The notes under the pieces are model-generated. The model was not told the origin of the DNA and did no database searches. It saw nothing but the letters and a program-made list of their open reading frames with translations. Below, piece after piece: positions 1 through 6,154 of a DNA stretch of 6,477 bases. Source of the DNA: an uncultured Peptococcaceae bacterium (GTDB lineage Bacteria > Bacillota > Limnochordia > Darwinibacteriales > Darwinibacteriaceae); contig CALKAR010000216.1 of assembly GCA_937988745.1 (NCBI GenBank), positions 1 to 6,477 of the forward strand. The letters are read 5' to 3'. Made by a program: the position numbers and the translations under genes. Numbering within the stretch: position 1 is the first letter of the stretch; every line of letters begins with the position of its first letter.

Positions 1-177
1 GGCAACGGTGTGTTGCAACGCATAAACGACGGCATTGAGTTCGTCAACATCCTGCTGAATAAAATGATCGTTGATGGAGCGCTCGATCATCCAGCCAAAG
101 GTAAGGAGCACGACCGTTATAACCATTCCTATCGAGACGGTGAGCCGTACTACTAACGAGGTCGGACGTCGTTTCAC
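1..177 (-). CDS. copS: Heavy-metal sensor histidine kinase, N-terminal fragment (CopS/CusS-like)
   Basis: This is the first 59 codons of a membrane sensor kinase that runs off the window at position 1. Translation from a GTG at 177-175 gives a basic N-terminus (KRRP), one hydrophobic membrane segment at about residues 12-31, then the start of a periplasmic sensor region containing ERSINDHFIQQDVDEL. That pattern (membrane helix, then S-[IL]-x-x-H-F, then a DxxEL-like helix) is typical of CopS/CusS/PcoS heavy-metal kinases. The GTG directly follows the copR stop codon, and no earlier in-frame start exists. A Shine-Dalgarno-like AGGCGGA sits 7 bases upstream, inside the end of copR (185-191). 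The HAMP, HisKA and ATPase domains lie outside, so catalytic integrity cannot be judged. The partner is the adjacent CopR. The metal is inferred from the family, most likely copper or silver. Confidence 0.85.
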   Translation of the reverse strand, partial: MKRRPTSLVVRLTVSIGMVITVVLLTFGWMIERSINDHFIQQDVDELNAVVYALQHTVA

Positions 178-864
178 TTATTCATCCGCCTGAGTCACAT
201 CAAGCATGTAGCCCATGCCGCGCACTGTATGGATCAGTTTTGGCTCAAAGTCGTCGTCAATTTTCGCCCGTAATCGTCTTATCGCGACATCGATCACGTT
301 GGTATCGCTATCGAAGTTCATGTCCCAGACCAGAGACGCTATTAATGAGCGAGGCAGAACTTCCCCTTGCCTGCGTACCAAAAGCTCCAGCAATGCGAAT
401 TCTTTGTTTGTTAAATTAATACGCACATCCTGGCGCACCGCCCTGCGCCGAGGAATATCGAGAACCAGATCAGCCACCTGCATTTCAGTTTGATAAGCGG
501 GGGTTGAACCGCGCCGCAGCAATGTGCGGACTCGTGCAAGAAGCTCAGAAAAAGCGAAGGGCTTGACCAAGTAATCGTCGGCACCCAGCTCCAAGCCTTT
601 CACACGATCTTCGACACTGTCGCGTGCAGTTAAAAACAGTACTGGCGTGGTTGACTTGGCGTCGCGAAGGGCTTGCATAATACGCCAGCCATCAACGTCG
701 GGCAGCATCACGTCAAGGATAATGACGTCGTACGAACCGGTTAACGCCAGATGGTGCCCATCCAGTCCTGTACGCGCAAGGTCCACAATAAATCCCGCTT
801 CTGTTAGACCTTGTTGAAGGTAGTTCCCAGTTTTCACTTCGTCTTCGACGATAAGCAATCTCAT
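178..864 (-). CDS. copR: Copper-type response regulator CopR (OmpR/PhoB family)
   Basis: Cytoplasmic DNA-binding response regulator of 228 residues, the usual length for CopR/CusR/PcoR. The receiver domain (about 1-115) has the acidic pocket E7/D8, phospho-acceptor D51 (in ILDVMLPD), switch T79 and K101 (in VKPFAFSELLARVRTLLRRG). A winged-helix domain (about 125-224) carries the LTNKEFALLELL helix, the WDMNFDSDTNV loop and the IHTVRGMGYML end. The LELGADDYLVKPFAF stretch and the DNA-binding half closely resemble CopR of Pseudomonas copper-resistance operons and CusR of enterics; I recognise this from memory, not from a search. The ATG start is supported by AGGAG at 874-878, 9 bases upstream. 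The gene abuts the kinase gene downstream and lies 74 bases after ccdA. It presumably activates copper-efflux or copper-oxidation genes when phosphorylated; its targets are not in this window. Another metal (Ag, Zn or Cd for SilR/CzcR relatives) is possible. Confidence 0.93.
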   Translation of the reverse strand: MRLLIVEDEVKTGNYLQQGLTEAGFIVDLARTGLDGHHLALTGSYDVIILDVMLPDVDGWRIMQALRDAKSTTPVLFLTARDSVEDRVKGLELGADDYLVKPFAFSELLARVRTLLRRGSTPAYQTEMQVADLVLDIPRRRAVRQDVRINLTNKEFALLELLVRRQGEVLPRSLIASLVWDMNFDSDTNVIDVAIRRLRAKIDDDFEPKLIHTVRGMGYMLDVTQADE

Positions 865-873
865 TACTACACA

Positions 874-878
874 CTCCT
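874..878 (-). promoter_or_regulatory. Ribosome binding site of copR
   Basis: AGGAG on the minus strand, 9 bases before the copR ATG. The surrounding gap (865-938) shows no convincing promoter or CusR/CopR-type inverted repeat to my eye. Whether copR has its own promoter or is read from the upstream redox genes therefore stays open. Confidence 0.75.
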
Positions 879-938
879 AAAAACTGATGGCGTCATAGGT
901 AAGAGCCCCAAGCAACTCGCGTAAACGTCGCCACATCA

Positions 939-1685
939 TTAACCAATCGCGCCCAGCGCCGGGAATGTCCTAAGCAGCCAAATAGCAAAGCGAACCAACT
1001 GCCCAGTTGCCACAGCAAGCCCCATAAGCACCAAAATTGCACCTGAAATAATTCGGAGATAACGGCCAGCTTGGCGCAGGGAGCTCAGTTTGCGCATAAA
1101 CGGTGCTGTGAAATATGCAGAAAGAAGAAACGGTACACCCAGTCCGAGCGAGTACACGGCTAGTAGCAGAATACCTTGACGCATACTGTCTGATGTTGCG
1201 CTAAGTACGAGGATCCCCCCCAGTACGGGACCAATGCACGGTGTCCAGCCGAATCCGAAGGCCAGGCCCAATACTGTCGCTGACCAAGGACTTCCCCCCG
1301 CTTTTTTTGGATCAAACCGGTAGTAACGCTGCATTGTGAGGGGCATGCGAATTAATCCCATCATCATCAGACCAGCAACGACGATGATGGTTCCAGCGAT
1401 GATATTTAGCTCATATCGATACGAAAGAAATAGGCGCCCGATCGCGGTGATGCTGGCTCCTAAAATCAGAAAAACTATTGAAAATCCCACAACGAAACAG
1501 GCACTAAGCCCTAATGCTCGCCAACGAGCAGCACGAGCCCCACTCTGCAACGTGCTTGGCTGCGCTGTTCCACCCGCAATATACGAAAGGTAGCCCGGCA
1601 CAAGCGGCAATACACAGGGCGATAAGAAGGACGCAATACCGGCAATAAATGCAGTTAACAAACCAATGAGGGTTAACTCAAGCAT
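939..1685 (-). CDS. ccdA: CcdA-family transmembrane thiol electron transporter (DsbD membrane-domain type)
   Basis: Inner-membrane protein of 248 residues with about six hydrophobic helices, the normal size for CcdA. It moves reducing equivalents from cytoplasmic thioredoxin to periplasmic thioredoxin-like proteins. The two conserved redox cysteines are present in their usual contexts: C24 in FLSPCVLPLVPGY and C150 in FGFGWTPCIGP. The first helix starts near residue 5, and the conserved SPC/TPC motifs lie in helices 1 and 4. There is no N- or C-terminal thioredoxin domain, so this is CcdA rather than full-length DsbD and needs a separate periplasmic partner. The TlpA-like protein encoded 43 bases upstream and CcmG in the same gene run are obvious candidates. 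The ATG start has GAGGGG at 1692-1697, 6 bases upstream. All key residues are intact. Fit to the CcdA family is strong; the identity of the electron acceptor is inference. Confidence 0.93.
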   Translation of the reverse strand: MLELTLIGLLTAFIAGIASFLSPCVLPLVPGYLSYIAGGTAQPSTLQSGARAARWRALGLSACFVVGFSIVFLILGASITAIGRLFLSYRYELNIIAGTIIVVAGLMMMGLIRMPLTMQRYYRFDPKKAGGSPWSATVLGLAFGFGWTPCIGPVLGGILVLSATSDSMRQGILLLAVYSLGLGVPFLLSAYFTAPFMRKLSSLRQAGRYLRIISGAILVLMGLAVATGQLVRFAIWLLRTFPALGAIG

Positions 1686-1728
1686 CGAATACCCCTCAAA
1701 AACACATAGGATTCAATATTCTCGTCAG

Positions 1729-2352
1729 TCATTTTGAGTCCTGATCGAAGACACTTAATAGGGCACTTTCGACTAAGGTTTCGACTTGCGGGCTGTCCCA
1801 AGCCGCTGGTCCAAACGTGCGCCCTATTTCACGGCCTTCTTGATCGATCAGTAAGGTTGCAGGAACTCCAGGAGCACGAAGGATATTGGAGACCTTTGCG
1901 CTCGTATCGAAATAGCCATGCAGGGTTTGCACACCAAATTCTTGATAGAACGGCTCGACCAGCGCTGGGTCCCGGTTAATTGATAATGCCACCACTTCAA
2001 ATGTGGGACCGCCTAACTTGGCATTTAGCCGATCCAGCGACGGCATTTCCTCTCGGCACGGTGGACACCAAGTAGCCCAAATATTAAGTAAAACAACACG
2101 GCCGCGAAAATCGGTCAAGGTCTTGCCCGTCGCATCATCAAAGGAGAACAAGGGCAGTTCACGTGGCGTATGCCACCGCGTGAAGCGCTGCCCCTCTATG
2201 TCCACCGCAATGTCCGTCGCAACGTTAACTATTCCGTCTGGACGACCCTTGGAGGCATTATTACGCTGGTAGAAAAATAAAGCTGTGGCGATTACGATTA
2301 CGCTAACTAACGCCACTGCTACCCAAGCAACTATCTTAAAAGAGTTCTTCAC
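1729..2352 (-). CDS. TlpA/ResA-like membrane-anchored periplasmic thioredoxin
   Basis: A 207-residue protein with an N-terminal signal anchor (hydrophobic about 7-28, then RNN on the periplasmic side), a linker of about 35 residues, and a TlpA-type thioredoxin fold (about 63-200). The active site is WATWCPPC with C96 and C99, and the cis-proline is P164 in APGVPATLLID. It should be a thiol reductase facing the periplasm, reduced by the CcdA encoded next to it. Substrates could be the CcmG/CcmH relay, apocytochrome cysteines or copper-site cysteines; the sequence does not decide. The start is a GTG (2352-2350) with an in-frame TGA two codons before it, so no longer form exists. The only ribosome-binding candidate is a weak GGGTG, which suggests translational coupling to ccmI. 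The intact ccmI frame would end 13 bases upstream, but the premature ccmI stop leaves 115 untranslated bases. It differs clearly from the CcmG in this window and is not a duplicate. Confidence 0.9.
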   Translation of the reverse strand: MKNSFKIVAWVAVALVSVIVIATALFFYQRNNASKGRPDGIVNVATDIAVDIEGQRFTRWHTPRELPLFSFDDATGKTLTDFRGRVVLLNIWATWCPPCREEMPSLDRLNAKLGGPTFEVVALSINRDPALVEPFYQEFGVQTLHGYFDTSAKVSNILRAPGVPATLLIDQEGREIGRTFGPAAWDSPQVETLVESALLSVFDQDSK

Positions 2353-2365
2353 CGTTCAGCACCCA

Positions 2366-2467
2366 TCAGTTTCTAGAAGTCACTGTTTCGGCCTGCCCTC
2401 GACGCGCCCGCTCAATGCTGCTACCATCAATCTGCGCGGCATCCGAATATGGCGGATGCATGCTTAG
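2366..2467 (-). pseudogene. ccmI: In-frame continuation of ccmI beyond a premature TGA
   Basis: After the TGA at 2470-2468 the ccmI frame stays open for 33 more codons and ends at TGA 2368-2366. The translation begins LSMHPPYSDA, continues through AQIDGSSIERARRGQAE and ends in a short polar tail. Read across the stop, YWQQ*LSMHPPYSDA matches the usual CcmI pattern YWxxLLxxLPPxSxDA followed by an I-x-x-SI-x-x-AR helix (pattern from my knowledge of the family). The conserved pieces are in the same frame, so this is a nonsense codon and not a frameshift. It is normally untranslated unless the TGA is read through, or unless an internal ATG at 2461-2459 is used, which is unlikely. The segment also explains why a 115-base gap appears in an otherwise tightly packed operon. 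Confidence 0.75.
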
Positions 2468-3223
2468 TCACTGCTGCCAGTAATCGATGGCGGCCTCATA
2501 ATGTGGCCGCTCAAGCGCGGCTGCGCCAGCTAGAGTGAGTGCAAACGGCTCCTGTGGATCAATCGAAAGTGCCCGCTCTAATAGGTGCGTTGGTTCACCT
2601 CTGAATCCTTCTGGTTTGATTCTGGCGAGTGTCTCAGCATATTCTGCCAGTGCTAGCGGATCCGTTTCAATGACGCCGTCAGCTTTTGAAAAGGCCATTG
2701 CCGCATCTTCATATCTCTCAAAGTAGCGATGCGATCGCGCCAACATGAGCCAACCAGCAGGATCATCAGGGTTGCTTGCTAATCGCGCTGTAAGTGAGTC
2801 CACCATTGTTTGCACATCGGCCTGCGTCAACATCGGAACACTCTGTACGGGCGGCGGCGTAATCGCGTCAGGATTTCCTATTGCGAGGTACGTCAGCACC
2901 GCGGCCACTGGCAAAATAAAAGTCAGAACTATCGCTGATCGTTTGCCCGCCGTACGTCCCAGACGTCCAGTCGGCCCTGGGGTCGACTCATGTAGTACCC
3001 GCTTTTGTAGCTCTTGCTGTGCGTCGGCCAGATCGTCTGACGTCAATATGCCATTTGCATGATCTTGTTCGAGTTCTAGCAACTGGTCGCGCAGTACCGC
3101 GGTATTGACGGCGTGATGCTCGATCTCCGGGTCATGCCTGACTCCACGCCAAAGAACACGTCCGAGCCATAACGTGATCCATGCAAGCAGTATGGCAGCG
3201 ATCGTAATAAATGGAGCATTCAT
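2468..3223 (-). CDS. ccmI: CcmI (CycH) cytochrome c assembly protein, interrupted by an in-frame TGA
   Basis: CcmI is the apocytochrome c chaperone that works with CcmF and CcmH. The readable product has 251 residues: membrane helix 1 (about 4-24), a cytoplasmic charged helical loop (about 36-76, DQLLELEQDHANGILTSDDL), membrane helix 2 (about 97-115), then a periplasmic TPR region from about 134. TPR-like units start near 154 (DPAGWLMLARSH), 189 (PLALAEYAETLA) and 225 (EPFALTLAGAAAL). The frame stops inside the last unit after YEAAIDYWQQ, where family members continue with a further helix. That helix is encoded directly after the stop in the same frame, so the ancestral protein was probably about 285 residues. 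This is still shorter than the roughly 400-residue CcmI of pseudomonads and alphaproteobacteria, which carry an extra periplasmic domain. The ATG overlaps the ccmH stop (ATGA). The truncated product may be partly active, since both membrane helices and most of the TPR region remain. Confidence 0.88.
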   Translation of the reverse strand: MNAPFITIAAILLAWITLWLGRVLWRGVRHDPEIEHHAVNTAVLRDQLLELEQDHANGILTSDDLADAQQELQKRVLHESTPGPTGRLGRTAGKRSAIVLTFILPVAAVLTYLAIGNPDAITPPPVQSVPMLTQADVQTMVDSLTARLASNPDDPAGWLMLARSHRYFERYEDAAMAFSKADGVIETDPLALAEYAETLARIKPEGFRGEPTHLLERALSIDPQEPFALTLAGAAALERPHYEAAIDYWQQ

Positions 3224-3675
3224 GGTTGTTTTCCAGGGTCTTTGATTTGTCCAAGTAATGCTTGAGCCCGCTCGAGATCATCCGCACTTAATACCTTGTC
3301 AGCGAGCGCACTTCTTCGACGCTTTAACGTTATCGCAAGGATGAGAAGTCCAAAGACCAGCAGAAGCAAGGGCCCGAACCATAGCAATACCGTGGTGGTT
3401 TTTAGCGGTGGACGATAGAGCACGAAATCACCATAACGTTCTACCATATAGGTTCGGATCTCTGAATCCGTTTTGCCCGCTTGAATCTGTTCACGTATTT
3501 GCTGGCGCAGATCGACAGCAAGGTCGGCACGTGAAGCCGCAATGGACTCGTTCTGGCAGACCAAGCAGCGCAGCTCCGCGGCAATGCCCTGCAGGCGCAC
3601 TTCCGCGGGGTCGTTATTTGCCCAGGATGGTAGCGCGATAAGCACGCTGATCAGCGTTAACCACAAACGATTCAT
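3220..3675 (-). CDS. ccmH: CcmH (CcmL/CycL) periplasmic thiol reductase of cytochrome c maturation
   Basis: A 151-residue, inner-membrane-anchored protein that resolves disulfides on apocytochrome c and forms part of the heme ligation complex. A signal peptide (about 1-19, ending PSWA) is followed by a three-helix domain bearing the family signature LRCLVCQNESIA with C37 and C40. The conserved ADLAVDLRQQIREQI helix and YGDFVLYRPP motif come next. A single membrane helix spans about 97-117, and then a cytoplasmic tail. The length fits stand-alone CcmH, not the long CcmH-CcmI fusion of E. coli; CcmI is encoded separately by the next gene. The start overlaps the ccmG stop as ATGA, with GGGAG at 3684-3688, 8 bases upstream. 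CcmG is expected to reduce the C37/C40 pair. All signature residues are intact. Confidence 0.96.
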   Translation of the reverse strand: MNRLWLTLISVLIALPSWANNDPAEVRLQGIAAELRCLVCQNESIAASRADLAVDLRQQIREQIQAGKTDSEIRTYMVERYGDFVLYRPPLKTTTVLLWFGPLLLLVFGLLILAITLKRRRSALADKVLSADDLERAQALLGQIKDPGKQP

Positions 3676-4196
3676 TTCTCCAGCTCCCGTATCATGGGTA
3701 GAATCGTGTCGCGCACCGCGTCGTGAGTCACCGCACCGATATGTTTATACCGAATAACGCCGGTCTGATCGATAAGGAATGTCTCGGGCACACCGTACAC
3801 GCCATAGTCGATACCCACTCGCCCTTGCGTATCCGAAACAGACACTAAATAGCTGTCGCCATGACGGTTTAACCATGAAATGGCTTCATTGCGTATGTCC
3901 TTGTAATTCAGACCCACTACCGGCACCCCATGCTCTGTAGTCAGCTCCCTGATTACGGGGTGTTCTTCTAGGCAGGCGAGACACCACGAAGCCCAAACAT
4001 TCATCAGCCAGACTTTGCCTTTCATTGCATCGGGTGAGAATGTTTCCCCCGGGTTGGCCAACTGGGGCAACGTAAATGCCGGTGCCGGTTTGTCTATCAA
4101 TGGAGACGGAACTTCACTGGGTTTGAGCGTCAAGCCGAACGCCAGAAACCCAAGCAAGACGACAAAGCCAATCAACGGAAACAGAAATCGACTCAT
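3672..4196 (-). CDS. ccmG: CcmG (DsbE) thiol:disulfide interchange protein
   Basis: A 174-residue membrane-anchored periplasmic thioredoxin of the cytochrome c maturation pathway. It reduces CcmH and/or the apocytochrome CXXCH cysteines and is itself reduced by CcdA or DsbD. An N-terminal anchor (about 4-24) precedes the thioredoxin fold. The active site is NVWASWCLACLEEHP with C72 and C75. The DYGVYGVPETFLID segment supplies cis-proline P137 and the following acidic residue E138 that marks CcmG/DsbE. The inner pair Leu-Ala replaces the better-known Pro-Thr or Val-Pro pairs, leaving no proline in the CXXC loop. This may shift the redox potential but is within the variation I would expect for the family. 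Start and stop both lie in ATGA overlaps with ccmF and ccmH. AAGGAG at 4204-4209, 7 bases before the ATG, is the strongest ribosome binding site among the ccm genes here. Confidence 0.96.
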   Translation of the reverse strand: MSRFLFPLIGFVVLLGFLAFGLTLKPSEVPSPLIDKPAPAFTLPQLANPGETFSPDAMKGKVWLMNVWASWCLACLEEHPVIRELTTEHGVPVVGLNYKDIRNEAISWLNRHGDSYLVSVSDTQGRVGIDYGVYGVPETFLIDQTGVIRYKHIGAVTHDAVRDTILPMIRELEK

Positions 4197-6154
4197 GCCT
4201 TGGCTCCTTGTGCAATCACGGCCGTCCGTTTTTCGCGACGCTTAAGTCGATAGCGACGGTCGCTAATCGCTAACAAGCCGCCAAGTGCCATCAAGATGCA
4301 GCCGATCCAGATCCAATCAATAAAGGGCTTGTAGTGAACGCGCACACTCCATGCGCCGTCGGCAAGGGGTTCCCCTAAGGCGACGTACAAATGACGTAAT
4401 CCGTTCGCATCAATAGCGACCTCCGTCATGGGCATTTCCGAGGAAAAATAATTGCGCTTTTCGGGATGCATTAAACGTAACTGCCTGCCATCACGTGACA
4501 GAACAATGTCACCGACCTGGGCCGCGTAGTTGGCCCCCAACTCGCTCCTGACGCCCCGGAAGGTAAGTTCATAGCCTGCGGCGGTCACTGTTTGTCCCGG
4601 AGCCATACGAATATCCTGTTCCGTTTCATAACCCATGACCAACGTCACGCCCACTAAAAATACAGCCACACCTAGGTGGGCGATGTGCATGCCCATCCAG
4701 CTACGCGGTTGCGCGAGCAAGCCACTGCGCGTTGCGCGCATCCGTTTAAAGATCCCCATAACAACCGCAGTGGAGATCCATGCTGCCAGCGCTATCCCTA
4801 ATGCAACAAGCGCCGACCATCTTCCATATAAAAAGGGCACACCCACACCCGCTACCACCGCGACGAAAAGAGGAAGGTTCAACTGCTTTAATACATCACG
4901 GAGCTTTGCCCTCTTCCAGTTTGCCACTGGACCAACCGCAATAAGGAGTAACGCGGGCACCATCAGAGGTACAAACACCAGATTGAAGTACGGTGGACCA
5001 ACAGAAATTTTGCCCATCCCGAGTGCATCAATAAAAAGTGGGTATAGCGTTCCCAGCAGAACGGCCCCGGCTGCAACGGCCAGCAAGACGTTGTTGACCA
5101 AGAGAAGCGACTCGCGCGAAAACAGCTCAAACCGCCCGCCTAAGCCGACCTTCGGTGCACGTAGCGCAAACAAGAGCAAGGACGAACCCACCACTACCGC
5201 GAAAAGCATCAGCAGGAACACACCACGGCGAGGATCGGTTGCAAAAGCATGCACAGACGTCAGCACGCCGGAGCGCACAAGGAATGCGCCTAACAACGAA
5301 AGTGCGAAGGTGCTGATAGCGAGCAGAACGGTCCAGTTCTTGAAACTGGCTCGTTTTTCGGTCACCGCTAAAGAATGAATGAGTGCCGTACCCACCAACC
5401 AAGGGACAAATGAGGAATTTTCAACGGGATCCCAAAACCACCAACCACCCCAACCGAGTTCGTAATAGGCCCACCAGCTGCCCAAAGCGATCCCCAAGGT
5501 CAGAAACAACCACGCCGCCGTGGCCCAGGGGCGCGACCAACGTGCCCACGTCGAATCCAATTGCCCGGCAAGGAGCGCCGCAATCGCAAACGCAAAGACG
5601 ACAGAGAACCCCACATAACCCATGTACAGCAGCGGCGGATGAAATATCAGACCCACATCTTGCAAAAGGGGATTCAGATCCATTCCTTCCATGGGTGCCG
5701 GAACAAGGCGCTCGAACGGGTTTGACGTCAACAGCACAAACAGCAAGAAGCCCGCTGTGACTAAACCCAACACCCCCAACACGCGTGCCACCATGACATC
5801 GGGGAGCTGCCTGGAAAACAGACTTACCGCGTAGGCCCATCCTGTTTGCATTAGCAGCCACAGCAGCAACGAGCCTTCATGTCCCCCCCAGACAGCGGCC
5901 ATCCGGTAGAACCAAGGCAATTGCGAGTTGGAATTAACGGCGACATAGCTGACCGAAAAATCCTTGACAATAAACGACCACATCAACAGCACAAAGCTGA
6001 TGGCGACGAGAAAAAACTGAGCACGGGCCGCAGGCCGGGCAAAGCCAATCCATGTGGCATTGCCGCGTGCGGCACCGGTTAAGGCAATGCCGCCTTGGGC
6101 AAGCGCGACAAAGAGCGTCAGGATAAGAGCGAAGTGACCAATTTCAGGAATCAT
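4193..6154 (-). CDS. ccmF: CcmF heme lyase subunit of cytochrome c maturation
   Basis: Large inner-membrane protein of 653 residues, normal for CcmF, with about 13-15 hydrophobic helices. It takes heme from holo-CcmE and, with CcmH and CcmI, joins it to the apocytochrome CXXCH motif in the periplasm. The tryptophan-rich WWD heme-binding signature is intact at about residues 235-246 (WGGWWFWDPVEN). Four histidines sit where the essential ones are known in E. coli CcmF, each shifted by one: H172 (IFHPPLLYMGY), H260 (after the WWD loop, GTALIHS), H302 (TSVHAFATDP) and H490 (MGMHIAHLG). A periplasmic domain lies around 510-608, then a last membrane helix (about 611-630) and a basic cytoplasmic tail. 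The start MIPEIGHFAL is typical. The ATG overlaps the ccmE stop (ATGA), and the stop overlaps the ccmG start the same way. It appears fully intact. Confidence 0.98.
   Translation of the reverse strand: MIPEIGHFALILTLFVALAQGGIALTGAARGNATWIGFARPAARAQFFLVAISFVLLMWSFIVKDFSVSYVAVNSNSQLPWFYRMAAVWGGHEGSLLLWLLMQTGWAYAVSLFSRQLPDVMVARVLGVLGLVTAGFLLFVLLTSNPFERLVPAPMEGMDLNPLLQDVGLIFHPPLLYMGYVGFSVVFAFAIAALLAGQLDSTWARWSRPWATAAWLFLTLGIALGSWWAYYELGWGGWWFWDPVENSSFVPWLVGTALIHSLAVTEKRASFKNWTVLLAISTFALSLLGAFLVRSGVLTSVHAFATDPRRGVFLLMLFAVVVGSSLLLFALRAPKVGLGGRFELFSRESLLLVNNVLLAVAAGAVLLGTLYPLFIDALGMGKISVGPPYFNLVFVPLMVPALLLIAVGPVANWKRAKLRDVLKQLNLPLFVAVVAGVGVPFLYGRWSALVALGIALAAWISTAVVMGIFKRMRATRSGLLAQPRSWMGMHIAHLGVAVFLVGVTLVMGYETEQDIRMAPGQTVTAAGYELTFRGVRSELGANYAAQVGDIVLSRDGRQLRLMHPEKRNYFSSEMPMTEVAIDANGLRHLYVALGEPLADGAWSVRVHYKPFIDWIWIGCILMALGGLLAISDRRYRLKRREKRTAVIAQGAKA

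Noticed and set aside
865..938. Terminator or CopR operator between ccdA and copR
   Set aside because: TGATGTGGCG (938-929) and CGCCATCA (892-885) can pair imperfectly, and GTTTTT follows. However, the loop is about 36 bases and the stem needs a two-base bulge. No CusR-like TGACA...TGTCA repeat and no good -35/-10 pair is visible.
2366..2470. Selenocysteine at the ccmI TGA
   Set aside because: The family has a leucine at this position, not a cysteine. No redox role is known for this TPR helix, and I see no convincing bacterial SECIS hairpin directly after the TGA.
2366..2500. A frameshift as the cause of the short ccmI
   Set aside because: The conserved continuation is in the same frame immediately after the TGA, so a substitution at the stop codon explains it without any insertion or deletion.
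4635..5378. A 247-codon open frame on the plus strand
   Set aside because: It lies wholly antisense to the highly conserved middle of ccmF, and its translation is rich in Thr, Arg, Ser, Pro and Ala without a recognisable domain. It is best explained as a shadow of the ccmF codon pattern.
5421..5861. A 146-codon minus-strand frame overlapping ccmF
   Set aside because: It is an alternative frame inside ccmF with no ribosome binding site or recognisable domain, and the ccmF frame carries the conserved WWD and histidine signatures.
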